From the NCBI RefSeq assembly GCF_024679095.1, contig NW_026111665.1, positions 522,499-586,498 of the forward strand: DNA of 64,000 bases, in the 5' to 3' direction. This document shows, piece after piece, positions 1-10,904 of this stretch (positions are counted from its first letter, which is position 1; each line of letters begins with the position of its first letter). Source of the DNA: Eriocheir sinensis. Its lineage: Eukaryota > Arthropoda > Malacostraca > Decapoda > Varunidae. The notes under the pieces were generated by a model that worked only from the letters and a program-made list of their open reading frames with translations, did not search any database and was not told the origin of the DNA. Made by a program: the position numbers and the translations under genes.

Positions 1-637
<637 letters not shown>

Positions 638-677
638 TGCCGCTGCCTGAGCGAGCCCGACCTAACCCACCCACCCC

Positions 678-694
678 GGACCTCTTTGAGGTCC
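678..694 (+). terminator. Histone mRNA 3' stem-loop of H4
   Basis: GGACCTCTTTGAGGTCC can form a 6-7 bp stem with a very short T-rich loop, 41 bases after the H4 stop. It stands where the SLBP-bound stem-loop of replication-dependent histone mRNAs lies, and a purine-rich run (AAGAGAATAG, about 710-719) follows where the U7 snRNA-pairing element is expected. Stem sequence and loop size depart from the animal consensus. Confidence 0.7.
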
Positions 695-775
695 ACATTC
701 TTATTCACTAAGAGAATAGTAGCACACTTTTTACTTCAGTTATATTTTCTTTCTTTCTTTTTTTCTTTATTTTTC

Positions 776-988
776 CTCCCTCCCATCTTTTCCCTCCCTC
801 CTGCCTAATGATGGTTCGCACCTCCACCCACTGCTCCCCATCCACCTCATTTGACACGAGTAAGCTCCAGTTTGTTTCCTCCTTCCCATCTTTTCCCTCC
901 CTCCCTCCCTCCTGCCTAATGATGGTTCACACCTGTGCCCACTGCTCCCCATCAACCTCATTTGACACTAGTAAGCTCCAATTTGTTT
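776..988. repeat. Tandem duplication, about 105-bp unit
   Basis: Two similar copies of a C/T-rich unit lie head to tail (about 776-880 and 881-988). Both contain CCTAATGATGGTTC and a shared CTCATTTGACAC segment. No gene is seen between the H4 stem-loop and this repeat. Confidence 0.75.
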
Positions 989-1074
989 GTTTCAGTTCTT
1001 ACAGAAACATCATTTTGTCATAATTTTCCCTGTCGCTGTCAATTCTTTGTAAAATCAGTAACAGGATATCTATG

Positions 1075-1076
<2 letters not shown>

Positions 1077-1154
<78 letters not shown>
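1077..1154. repeat. (GA)n microsatellite
   Basis: An uninterrupted GA dinucleotide run of about 78 bases. It is followed to about 1340 by degenerate GA-rich sequence with no gene. Confidence 0.95.
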
Positions 1155-1155
<1 letters not shown>

Positions 1156-1489
1156 GGAACTATATTTTGAAAAATATATAGACAAAACAAAGAGACGTCT
1201 AGACGGGAAGAGGGAAAGAAAGAGCGTAAGGATGACATAGAAAGGTTAAGTAAGAAAGAAAGAGAAAGAAAAAAAGGAGAAAAAGAGAAAGAAAGCAATA
1301 ATGAGAAAGACGGCAAATATATAGACAGAGAAAGAAGCCTCCCCTTCTTGATCCACTCCTTCTATTGTCTCCTGTAATGTGCAGGAGTGTATAGGAAAGC
1401 AAGGGTAGGGTTAGAGGGGGAGGGGCAGGCTCAGAGCGAGCTTGAAGGGAAAGGCTGAGGAAGTGGGAATCTCTCTCTCCCTCCTCCCC

Positions 1490-1582
1490 CTTCTTCTTCT
1501 TCTTCTTCTTCTTCTTCTTCTGCTTCTTCTTCTTCTTCTTCTTCTTCTCCTCCTCCTTCTTCTTCTCCTTCTTCTTCTTCTA
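1490..1582. repeat. (CTT)n microsatellite
   Basis: A CTT run of about 90 bases with a few CTC and CTG interruptions. Poly-leucine frames through it are artefacts. The DNA from here to 1840 holds no recognisable gene. Confidence 0.93.
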
Positions 1583-1839
1583 CTTGTTTTTCGTTGTCGT
1601 CCTCATCATAACGTTGCGCCCTTTCTTACTGGACCCGCTTTTCAGATACGTTGAACCAGCCCCGCCACCGAGTAGCCCGCCGGAACCCTGGGCAAGCGTC
1701 TAGATGCCCAACAGTAGACAGGTGGATGACCAAAAAGCTGCAAATACGTTTCTATGAAAGTAGTTGTGCAGGCATGTAAATAGGTGTGCCTGCCTGCTTG
1801 CCTGCATGCCAAAACAAGCAAACGGGATAGCTAACAAAC

Positions 1840-2660
1840 TAAAAGACAAACTAGCTAGCGAGCAAGCAAACAAACAAACAAAGTAACTCAGTTGAGCCAA
1901 CGAGCTAGAATAGGAAGAAGCCAACAAACCGACCGACCAACCAAACAAACAAACAAACAATCAAGCTAGCTGGCATCACACAAACAAGCTAGTTAGCAAC
2001 AAACAAACAAACTTGTTAGCAAACAAACAAACAGGCTAGCTAGCTAGCTAACTAATACACAAACAAACAAACAAACAAACAAGCTACCAAACAAACAAAC
2101 AAGCTACCAAACAAACAAACAAACAAACAAGCTAGCTAACAAACAAGCAAACTAACTAGCTAGCTAGCTAGCAAACAAACTAACTAGCTAGCTAGCTAGT
2201 AAACAAACTTACTAGCTATCTATCAAACAAACAAACTAGCTAGCTAGCAAACAAACAAGCTAGCTAGCTAGCAAACAAATCTAGCTAGGTAGCAAACAAA
2301 CAAACTCACTAGCTAGCTAGCAAACGAACAAACTCACTAGCTAGCAAACAAACACACTCACTAGCTAGCTAGCTAGCAAAGAAACAAACTAGCTAGCTAG
2401 CAAGCAAACAAACAAACAAGCTAGCTAGCAAACAAACTAACTAGCTAGCAAGCAAACAAACAAACAAGCTAGCTAGCAAACAAACCAACTAGCTAGCAAG
2501 CAAACAAACAAACTCACTAACTAGCTAGCAAGCAAACAAGCTAACAAACAAACAAGGTAGGTAGCTAGCTAGCTAGCAAACAAACAAACTAACTAGCTAA
2601 CTAGCAAACAAACAAACGAACTAACTAGCAAAAAAGCTAGATAGGGAGCTAGCTCGTTTG
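1840..2660. repeat. Intermixed (CAAA)n / (GCTA)n simple-sequence block
   Basis: About 800 bases made almost only of two tetranucleotides: AAAC runs interrupted every 10-30 bases by GCTAGCTAGC blocks. GCTAGC is its own reverse complement, so the block is studded with short perfect palindromes. At its right edge the strand asymmetry flips (GTTTGTTTGTTTG at about 2655-2675), giving inverted complementarity with the array. No gene. Confidence 0.9.
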
Positions 2661-2814
2661 TGTTTGTTTGTTTGTTGCAAGCTAACTTGTTAGTTAGTTT
2701 TGTTGTGGGAGTTTTGTTCTTAGTTTGTTGAGTTTTGTAATGCGTGTTGGCTTTCCTTTTTTTTTGGGGGGGGTTGTTTGGGATGGAGTATTGCGATTTA
2801 TTTTTACATATGTT

Positions 2815-3244
2815 AGATGACTGGGTCTTTATAGTGATTCTGACAGTCCTTTAGCGAAAAAAATCACTACGATTATAGTGTCTTTCCTGCAATATTTGCC
2901 TGTGCAATGGAACAAGTCTTATTCCATCTATCACTGAAATAACTGGATTTTTATACAAAAATATTGCCATACTCAACTCCTAATACCTCCCCAATTTTGG
3001 GTTGATTTTTGTATTTCATGGAAAAGAGCACTTTCTCAAGAGGACTCTTTTTATTTTTTTTTTTTTTTTTGTGTGTGTGTGTGCAAGACCATAGGTAATA
3101 GTAGCTGTATCCACAAAACGATTGGTAATTGTTACTCAAGCAAATGGTACAAATAAATAGTTCTCCTTGAACAAGTTTGTTTTTACATCCTGTGCATATG
3201 GGAGGAAAAATGAAATCTAATAGCCCTATTATAAACTCCTTCAT
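2815..3244 (-). pseudogene. comF: Bacterial ComF-like phosphoribosyltransferase fragment
   Basis: Reading leftward from an ATG at 3244, the frame shows the N-terminal layout of bacterial ComF proteins: LLDFIFPPICTGC, a second CTIC pair (paired cysteines of the ComF zinc ribbon), then FSMKYKNQPKIGEVLG. After the frame breaks, LVPLHRQILQERHYNRSDFF appears, matching the conserved VPLH..KL.ERGYNQSE stretch, followed one frame over by AKGLSESL. The PRPP-binding loop and C-terminal half are missing. A T-run with (GT)n sits inside the gene, replacing or splitting the linker. ComF has no animal orthologue known to me. The AT-rich, low-G codon use recalls Bacteroidota. Best read as an old bacterium-derived insertion that has since decayed; it is not a working gene. 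Confidence 0.6.
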
Positions 3245-3406
3245 AGTTACTGAAATATTATAATACCTACAAACAGAACATATATTTTTAGTATTGTATG
3301 TTAGAGGTATAGAGGGAATGAATTGCTTGTTAAAGCTTATATTCTAAGAATTTACCTCAAAAAAGTATAAAAAGTTCAGTTAAAAGCGTAATGATTACCG
3401 AAGTAG

Positions 3407-3583
3407 AAAAATCATATAAGATCTCTATTCATAACTCCCGTAACACCTATGTGTGAATATACTGCTCCTGTATGGTTTATGGTAGCAAAAGACTTCAAAG
3501 ATATAATCAAGAGAGAATCATACAATGTAATAAACTCTACCAACATACTAGCCAAAGTATATGCTAAAGATATTTCTCAATGA
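3407..3583 (+). other. Unassigned short open frame beside the comF fragment
   Basis: A 58-codon open stretch (TPVTPMCEYTAPVWFMV... ending VYAKDISQ) lies upstream of, and opposite to, the comF-like piece, in DNA of the same AT-rich composition. It looks protein-like but I do not recognise a family. It could be the flank of the same bacterial fragment or chance. Confidence 0.2.
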
Positions 3584-3589
3584 AAAAAA

Positions 3590-3691
3590 AAATCACTCCT
3601 TATCAATGGCTTTTAGTTACAGCAGAAGAGCAACTAGTGGGGTTCACCGTCCGTTAGGGGAACCTGCGGCGGAGCAATGTGCGTTTTTTTG

Positions 3692-3722
<31 letters not shown>

Positions 3723-4400
3723 TGTGTGTGTGTGACTGGCCCTGGTGCTTTTTGCGCTTAGTTGAGCTTACCCTCCCAAACGTTTTCTTCTTCTCCTCAG
3801 GGTCTACCTCGCCACCTACCTGTGTGTGTGAGACAGGATGTTTAGGTTAGGTTAAACTATGCCGTGATGATGATGATGGCTGTGAGTGCGTGTGAAGGTG
3901 AAGGTACAAACCGATGCATGGTTTCTCGGGTGAGGCAGGGTATCATACATCACGTCAGCAACTGACTGACTGACTGACTGATTCATTTTACTCATTCCGG
4001 ACCTACTCCACAGGCCACAGCAGTGATGCCGACGGGCGGGTCGGAGCCCACCCAGCTACTACCTACCTATTTCATCTCGGCGGGGGCAGCTCCGCATCTG
4101 ATCTGCACGACGGCCATCATCGTCTCAACGACCTGCAGCACCTACCTCCCGGCTCTGTTTTGCGTTTTTATTTGTTATATTTTGTGGGTTGTTGTTGTTG
4201 TCGTTGTCAGCAGCGGAGTCCCTTACCAGCCGTGAAAAAAACAAACAAACTGTGGGAAGCCTGCCAGACGTGGGGGTTGTTAATTGTTGTTGTCATGACT
4301 GAGGGTCTTCTTCTTCTTCCTAGTAATATCAGCAGGAATTGACCTAGGAATGGCACTATGTACTTGAGGGGGTGTCTAGAACTCTCTTTTTGGAAAAGGA
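3590..4400. other. Non-coding spacer with T-run/(GT)n and short repeats
   Basis: A T-run followed by (GT)n at about 3686-3733 has the same layout as the one inside the comF fragment (about 3057-3082). Other small repeats are GATGATGATG at about 3867 and (CTGA)n at about 3961-3981. No convincing gene was found in this stretch. Confidence 0.7.
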
Positions 4401-4403
4401 CGT

Positions 4404-4420
4404 GGCTCCACAGGGGAGCC
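4404..4420 (-). terminator. Histone mRNA 3' stem-loop of H2A
   Basis: On the minus strand GGCTCCCCTGTGGAGCC forms a 6-bp stem with the GGCTC/GAGCC sides typical of animal histone mRNAs. The loop is 5 bases where 4 is usual. A purine-rich AAAAAGAGAG follows about 15 bases on, fitting the U7-pairing element. It lies 44 bases past the H2A stop. Confidence 0.8.
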
Positions 4421-4463
4421 GAATTAAACGGTACTGTTGTCGTCCCTGAAATGCCGAGGGCGA

Positions 4464-4835
4464 TTACTTTTTCTCGGTCTTCTTGGGCAGGAGCACCGCC
4501 TGGATGTTAGGCACCACACCTCCCTGGGCAATGGTAACGCCGGAGAGGAGCTTGTTCAGCTCCTCGTCGTTGCGGATGGCCAGCTGCAGGTGGCGGGGGA
4601 TGATGCGGGTCTTCTTGTTGTCGCGGGCCGCGTTGCCGGCCAGCTCGAGCACCTCGGCGGCCAGGTACTCCATGACGGCCGCCAGGTACATGGGGGCGCC
4701 GGCGCCCACGCGCTCGGCATAGTTGCCCTTCCTCAGGAGACGGTGGATCCTGCCCACGGGGAACTGCAGGGCGGGACGGCTGGAGCAGGACTTTGACTTC
4801 CACTTCACCTTTCCTCCCTTGCCGCGTCCAGACAT
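4464..4835 (-). CDS. H2A: Histone H2A (variant or decaying copy)
   Basis: Core histone that dimerises with H2B. The 123-codon frame runs from MSGRGKGGK through [15 protein letters not shown] and the acidic-patch helix (NDEELNKLL) to LLPKKTEKK, the arthropod length. It has no intron and carries a histone stem-loop downstream. Residues W12, P21 and A22 differ from G, A and G in the second H2A copy of this window (40.1 kb); M49 and GGVVPNIQ also depart from the usual V and GGVLPNIQ. Proline next to the first helix would be unusual in a working H2A. A LINE-A 3' end lies 67 bases upstream of the ATG and so cuts off the normal promoter. I infer a promoter-less copy accumulating substitutions; a genuine variant is possible. 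Confidence 0.93.
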   Translation of the reverse strand: MSGRGKGGKVKWKSKSCSSRPALQFPVGRIHRLLRKGNYAERVGAGAPMYLAAVMEYLAAEVLELAGNAARDNKKTRIIPRHLQLAIRNDEELNKLLSGVTIAQGGVVPNIQAVLLPKKTEKK

Positions 4836-4894
4836 GTCGACAGTGAGTGGTGGGGTGTGGAGTTGCGCTTCTGCTGTGGGCTCGGAGAGCGAAT

Positions 4895-4903
4895 ACCCGC
4901 CAA
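4895..4903 (-). other. LINE-A insertion junction in the H2A leader
   Basis: Minus strand TTGGCGGGT, then ATTCGCTC and the H2A leader. The LINE-A tail (repeated GAATTT units) ends exactly here. The same H2A position carries a LINE-B insertion at 40,260-40,268 (GTGGCGGGT), and three LINE-B/D junctions at 54.86-55.92 kb read GTGGCTGGT. Confidence 0.75.
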
Positions 4904-5360
4904 ATTCAAATTCAAATTCAAATATTTATTTGAACAGGTTGGGGAAATTACAGAGGGGGGGGGGGGATGCATATACAAGGCTATATAAAGATATAAGGAT
5001 ACATATCCATACACGGCCTAGTACGTACAGGGAGAAAAGTTTTCGAAAAAAACAGAGATAAAGGAGGAGGTAGAAGGCTGCCGAGCGGTTACAGCACTGC
5101 TATTTTTCGTATATAGTTTGAAAAGTCGAGGGTAGGAGGTAACATTTTAGTGAAGGAAATTGGAAATGGGGCTACAATGGCTTACCAGCCTATCATATAT
5201 ACATAATCTTAATCGCGGGTTACATACATTTTTAGCGAGTTACATAAAATTAATACAAAAAGTTGTTAAAATGAATTTTGCAGTTTACAGGTATACGGTA
5301 ACAATATGGTTACATAAGAGTGTTTACGGGAGACATGTAAGGGAGTGATTCGAAAAAAAA

Positions 5361-7928
5361 TTATGGACACAAGGGAAATACACAGTTACGGGAGAGGGAG
5401 TGATGAGAAAAAATACGAACACGGGAAAACACATCGATAAGGGGAAGATACCTGAGAGGCGTCCGCGTTGAGGAGACTCCGCGGAAACCACGGATGACTT
5501 CTCTGTGGAGGTCCCGAAGGGTCTGGAACTGCTCCCAGCCTTCCGTCTCCATCCGGGTTCATATATTAACCGACATCTGATGGAGCAGGATATTTAGGGG
5601 AGGAATGCTAGCCTCCTCGTGGATGGAACGCGTGGTCCTGAAGTCATCCCACCTTACGTTGAGGGCAAAGCGTAGTGCCGCGTTCTGCACCTTCTGGAGT
5701 CGACCGAGGGCCGTCGCACTAAGCCCATGGATGGGAATGGGCAGGTAAGTGAGGACAGGGATCACCAAGGTCTTAACGAGATGCAGTTTTATCCTGTGTT
5801 CGAGATCCCAGAAGCGATACAACATGGTCAGCGCCGCCCTCTCGGTGACGTTGGTGGTGAACCCACGCCGGGAGATCTTAAGACAGAGAAGACGTCCATG
5901 AGCGCTGAAGTCAACGAGTTCGTCATCGACAATGAGCGGGGCGGGGTTTTTGGACGCCAAAGGTATGACGGTAAACTTCGCCATGTTCGTTCTTATCTGC
6001 CAGGCCTTCTCGAAGGCTCCGACCCTGGTGATCTCACTTGCCGTGCGGGCATTGAGCATCTCACGAGAGCGTCCTGGGTAGGGCACCACTTGGGACACGT
6101 CGTCCGCATACAGTATGTTAAGCCCAGTGATGGAGTCTGGGCAGTCGCTGGTGAAGAGGGAGTACAGCGTTGGGGAGAGTACACAACCCTGCGGGACGCC
6201 GGTCTCCAGAGGGAAGGCGGGGCCGACGTGGCCGCCGACCCGGATCCGTGCTGTCCTATCCATCAAGAAGTCACACAAAATGCGCTCGACCGGGGGTGGG
6301 AGCCCCAGATGTAGCTTCTTGTACTGGAGTCCAAGACGCCACACTTTGTCGAAAGCCTTGCTGACGTCTCGGAGAACAAAGCTGCAACGAGATCCGGATG
6401 CTAGGTTGATGGCAACCGTTTCCGTCGCCAACGCGATGGCGTGGACGGTGCCCCTCCCCCTGCGAAACCCGTACTGGGCCGTGTTGTATTGGCCCTCCCA
6501 TTCCAGTTGGTCACGGAGACGTTTCTTGAGAACCCTCTCGAAGAGCTTCCCTGGGACCTCCAGAAGAGAGATGGGACGATAGCTGTCTGGGCGGGTCGGG
6601 GCCTTCCCAGGCTTCACTATCATCCTCATCTCTGCCTCCTTGAGGCGATCCGGGAAATACCCAGCCGAAAGTGCCGCGTTAAAAATGTCCCTCAGTCGGG
6701 CCAGGGCGCTGTCAGGAAGGTGGGAGAGTATGGTCTTGTTTATGCCGCTTGCCCCCGGAGAGGATGACTTGCTCCCCCTGTTGGCCTGCCGCAGCTCCTG
6801 GAGGGAGATACGGCAGCTTAAGTGGGAGGCGCCGCGGCATCAAACGGGAGGGTCCTTTGAGCATGTTCGGCGAGGTAGTTCCGTACAATTTCATCGTTTT
6901 GTTCGTCTATGTCTACGTCTAAGTCTGCGGCCTCCCCAACGTCGTGTAGCTCCTGACGTAGTCGAACGAAGCGCCGGTACTCGTCGTACGTCCAGCCGAG
7001 TAGCGTCGCTCTGTCTCGCAATGCTTCGAATTGTATGCGCAGAAGGCACGTCGTGCGTGAGGGTCTAGCGTTTGGGATTAGTCGATAGGTCGAGGTGGGG
7101 ATGTGGCAGTCAGCAGTTGTCTTGACGCTCGACATCCAAGAGTCGAGCGCCGCGTCAATGTCTTCTAACGTTTCTCCGGACACGTCCGGTTGGTCAGTCA
7201 TGTCAAGGTTGTTATCGGTCTGAAAGGCCACCCAGTCGGTCCTGCGGAAGGCGTACCGTCTTGTGGTGGGGATCAAGAGGGGGGGACGTCGAGATGTCAA
7301 TGATGACGGGGATGTGGTCACTGGAGGTGAGGGGGCCAGGTGTGAAGCGGTGATTAAAGTGGTTGGAGGGGTTGGTGAGTACTATGTCTGGTGAGGACGC
7401 GAACCGCGGTCCGAAGTATGTTGGGAAGTTAGGTCCGATGTGTCGAACGATGTGTTGGCGTATGTAGTCGACGAGGTCTCGGCCGACACGGTTCGACGAG
7501 GCGGAGCCGATGTCGATGTGTCGGGCGTTCAGATCCCCCGCGAGGAGCACCGGGGTGCGCCTGCGGAAGAGCCTGAGGTAGTCTGGGTGAGGGAGGTACG
7601 GTCGTCTGGGCGGAAGGTAAGATGTCGCGACTATCAAAGGACCATCGGAGGTGTCGACTGGCACTGCGAGAGTTTCGGAGGGGAAGTCGTCCTCGACTCT
7701 GCAGCGCAGTCGACACCTGACGGCGATGGCAACCCCGTCCGAAGGCTCGGAGCTGAGGTTCCTTTGGTGGACCCTATAGCCCGGGATTTTGATCCTAGCG
7801 TCGTCCGTAAGTCCGTGGCTGTTGAGAAGGATGTTGTCAGGGTCAAATTGTCGGTAGGTATTGTTCAAGTCAAACTTTCGTCTGTCCCAAGTCAGTACAT
7901 TGTGTTGAACTACAAGCAACCGAGTCAC
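5361..7928 (-). pseudogene. LINE-A ORF2: endonuclease plus reverse transcriptase
   Basis: The endonuclease part (7928-7212) begins LLVVQHNVLTW and has DGVAIAV, TSYLPPRRPYLP, GDLNARH, FPTYFGPRF, SPDIVLTN and the catalytic SSDHIPVI. The frame then shifts to 7321-6818 (linker) and again to 6629-5559 (reverse transcriptase). The latter has YRPISLLEVPGKLFERVL, YGFRRGRGTVHAI, GVPQGCVLSPTLYSLF and the polymerase core YADDV. Downstream comes VQNAALRFAL, then a stop at 5559-5561 and the same theme continuing to about 5361. The protein would nick target DNA and copy the element RNA from the nick. At least two frameshifts and one stop break it. No RNase H motif follows. Confidence 0.85.
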
Positions 7929-9420
7929 TGTAGGTCCGGGCGTTGCCTGGTCACGCGGAGGCTGGGGAGCAGTGCCTGTGGGACAGGGCCGGGGGTGAAT
8001 GAGTGAAATTCATCCTCGGGGAGGGAGTGGAGGTAGCCGGCCAGCGGCCCGGGGAAAGAGCGGAACCAGCCCCTCAGGTAAGGGAGGAAGCAATCCGGGC
8101 CAATGTACCCTAGCTTGAAGCGACCGCCATCCAGACCCTTTTCGAGGGATTGGTACGTGAGGTGAGGCGGCCAGCGATCGGATCGGCGCCGGATGACGTA
8201 CGGGACAACATGGCACAAGGCCCCCTCCCCAAGGTCAGACGCCTCCGAGGCGGTTAGGGAGCGGGCAGGGGAGACGGAGGATAGAGAGGAGGAGCGCCCT
8301 GAGGATCCCTGTGGGGGGAGAGAGGGGGATATGGGAGGGGGGGGGGGAGAGAGAGAGGGGAGGATGGCTGTGGCTGGGGCGGGGGTGTCGCCTCGGGCTT
8401 CACCGTCTCCTCCGGCACTGCCGGTAGTGGCGTGGCGGGGGACAGGAGGGCGATCGCAGCGCAGAGAGCCGTCTTCACAAAGTCTGCAGGCAGCCGAAAG
8501 GGGGGGAATTGGAGGTCGGGGAGACCGTTCTTCTGAAGGGCCCCTGAGAGGACCTCCTGGAAAGTGCCAGGCTGCGTCGCGTTCAAGACGTGCGCGTGAA
8601 AGACGCAGGCAAGGCTGCCGAGGTTGAAGGACGGAGAGGGAGGGGGGGAAGGTGCCTGCGCGGTCTGGGATTGAGCCGCCTGGGCGTAAGAGGAGGGGGA
8701 CGTCTCCTGAAGGCGCCTCCGCTGCTGCTCTTTTTCCCTGAGGGCAGCCCTGCGGATGGGACACCGCATGGCCCGAGCACTGTGCTCTCCGTTGCAGTTG
8801 GGGCACTTTTTCAGCTCGGCAGCACATACTCTGAATGAGTGCGGACCCGAGCACTCCGAGCAAAGTGGGGTGGCGTCGGGTAGGTGGCAGTTGGGGGTGG
8901 TGTGCTGCTCGATCTTGTGGCAGCGGTTACAGGCCATGAGGGGGGTGTACACCTCCGCCCTGATTTGCTCCGGAGTCACGGAGAAAGAGAAGAGGAGAAG
9001 CCCGTTCTCGACCGCCTTCCGGGCCATCTCGCTGGACCGGAAGACGATCTTCAGGGTGTGGGAGTGAGGGAATTTATAAATGTCCTCCACTTTCGCCCAC
9101 CCATGAGCCCTTTCGAGCTCCACCCTGAGCTCGCTAGGGCTATTCTCCGTGACCAGCTCGTCTAGGCGGAAGCATATGACAGTCCGCCGACTACGGACCT
9201 CAGAGGGCATGAGAGGAGTGAAGCCCTCTGCCGCAAGGGCCACCAGCAGGTTGCTTTCAAAGACAGCCTCTGTGTCCTGGTCCGAGGCCGTAACCACCAC
9301 CACCCCGTCCTCCGCGGCGAGTAGGCGAAGGAATCTAAGTTTGGGCCGCAGTAGGTTTGATAACGCGCGTCGTGTCGCGAGGGCCTCAGGCTGGGCGTGC
9401 CGAATTTTGACGCGGCCCAT
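7925..9420 (-). pseudogene. LINE-A ORF1: gag-like protein with zinc knuckles
   Basis: RNA-binding partner of ORF2. The frame opens MGRVKIRHAQPEAL and continues to a cysteine cluster CNRCHKIEQHTTPNC, CSECSGPHSFRVC, CPNCNGEHSARAMRC, i.e. consecutive CCHC-like knuckles around residues 175-230. A conserved FHAHVLNATQPGTFQEVL region follows, matched in LINE-C by MYAHILNNGNPGSFQQ. The first frame ends at 8254 in proline-rich sequence, while a neighbouring frame (to 7925) carries a C-terminal segment (TYQSLEKGLDGGRF...) also represented in LINE-C. The switch falls near a run of more than ten G (about 8336-8350), so a single homopolymer error would restore about 498 codons. Confidence 0.75.
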
Positions 9421-10050
9421 GGTGGGTCCGTGGGCCCGGGGTAGGGGGGAGTGGTGTCAGGGGTAGGGGAGAGAGACGCCGCAGGAACCCGCAACGTGGG
9501 GGGACATAGAGAGGCAATGACAGAAGCCCCGGTCGTGAGGGGAGGGGGGCAAGAGCTGAGGGGGGGTCACAGGGGAGAGGGAGGGTAAAAGCTGGGGGTG
9601 GGGGGTGCGGGGCCGACGGGTGGAAGCGGGGCACGGAAGTAAGGGAGGGATGAGCCAGGAGAACCCAGGGAGGTGGGAAGGGGGGCGGGAGGTGGAGGTG
9701 GAGCCAAGGGGGGTAACCGTGTTGCGTTGCTAGTGGCGGGAGGGCGGGGGAATGGGAGAGGACTCGGCAGGATGTGTTGGGGAGTCGCAGAGGACGCGGG
9801 AGGAGGAGGGAGTGGGGGAGTGGGTGACTCGGAGAAATGTCCCCTATACGCCAAACGGGCCCGAAGCAAGCCAAGACCAACCACTCGATTGGGGAGTCCT
9901 GTCAGACGGGGGCGGGCGTCCCGGTAGACGACGGGGAGGTGGGTGGTGAGGGGAAGGGTGAGGTGACTCGGGGAGAAGCCCCTCAGCGCCACAAGAGATG
10001 CACGAGAAAACGGGCTCACGCAGGGGCACAAGTAGATTAACCCTATCACA

Positions 10051-10824
10051 GCAGCGACATTAATCAGTAATCAACATACCTTGCGTATCGGTTGTGCATG
10101 CACCACAAACCAGATTCGGCCTGAAGAAACCACGGCGGCTGGGAATGGTGGGAAGGAACAACGTACTCAAGTCTCAACTCGTAGAGCAGGCAAGAGAGGG
10201 GTCCACCACCACAGCCGGCGAGCGGGAGCGGGGCAGGCAGCCAATGAGAGGACGAGAAACCGGCCCCACGCTCGTCCAAGCCACCACCGCTGGCTGCCCT
10301 CTGCCGTGCAGCAAGGGATGGCGGGGCGACACACACCTACCACCCGCCACCAGAATTGGTGAACCACGGAGTCACAGAGACACAGGCGCTACGGGGCCGA
10401 CACTATCAGTCACCATCAAGTATGAGACGTTACACGTGGTATTTAAAGGAAACGAGAACACACTAAGATACACGGGAGACACTCGTCTCTCGCTGCAGGG
10501 CCAGCACGGAGGAACCCACCGTCGCAGAGTCAGCGAGCGGGAGGTGGTAGCCAATGGGAGGACGCGTAGCACTACCCACACACTCCCGGGCCCCTTGCCG
10601 AGTCAACCCTGTGCCGCCCGGCCACGGAGGTGGCCCCCCCAGCACACGCCGCTGGCGAGTTGGTACACTGAACTCACACCACGGTACAGGGGGCCGCCAC
10701 ACACCGTCACTCGAAAGTTAGTTCGTCGGAAGCACGCGGGGCCACGGGGGCCGCCTGACCGGACTCGGGAGCACACACAGCTTGTTCAGGCCGCCGCCTC
10801 TGCACCCACACAAAACACCGAGCC
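10051..10824. other. CpG-rich spacer with two CCAAT-bearing subrepeats
   Basis: No gene was recognised. Two related segments about 310 bases apart each contain GCGAGCGGGAG followed by AGCCAATGRGAGGACG (about 10,218-10,252 and 10,531-10,564), i.e. a CCAAT box in a GC-rich setting. This may be the old 5' regulatory part of an element or gene now separated from its body. It ends at the CCGG (10,825-10,828) that borders the Ginger transposon. Confidence 0.45.
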
Positions 10825-10828
10825 CCGG

Positions 10829-10869
10829 TGTCACACGCCACAGTGTCCTCCCCCGCCTAAATGTCCCCC
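10829..10869 (+). repeat. Left terminal inverted repeat of Ginger1
   Basis: Starts TGTCACACGCCACAGTGTCC and runs into CCGCCTAAATGTCC. It pairs with 24,712-24,752. Just inside, CCTAAATGTCC and its inverted copy (10,886-10,901) form a hairpin, and a third copy lies at 11,043-11,057; these may be transposase-binding sites. Confidence 0.9.
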
Positions 10870-10904
10870 TTTGTTTACAAACAAAAGGGAGGACATTAAG
10901 GGGA

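Larger units (their letters stand above)
4902..10050 (-). mobile_element. LINE-A: GC-rich non-LTR retrotransposon
   Basis: An autonomous-type EN/RT retrotransposon lying on the minus strand. Order 5' to 3': C-rich leader (about 10,050-9421), ORF1 with zinc knuckles (9420-7925), ORF2 with AP-type endonuclease and reverse transcriptase (7928 to about 5361), 3' UTR, and a tail of (GAATTT)n units at about 4902-4925 in place of poly-A. No RNase H is visible, which fits Jockey-superfamily elements better than I-group ones. The 3' end joins the H2A leader. The 5' boundary is approximate because no target-site duplication could be seen. Several frame breaks make this copy inactive as written. Protein-level homology to LINE-C (50-54 kb) is clear despite opposite base composition. 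Confidence 0.85.

Noticed and set aside
3841..3860. Telomere-like TTAGG repeat
   Set aside because: Only two GGTTA units (TTTAGGTTAGGTTAAA); no array.
8193..8627. Gene on the plus strand opposite LINE-A ORF1
   Set aside because: GC-rich antisense shadow of the ORF1 frame, with no domain.
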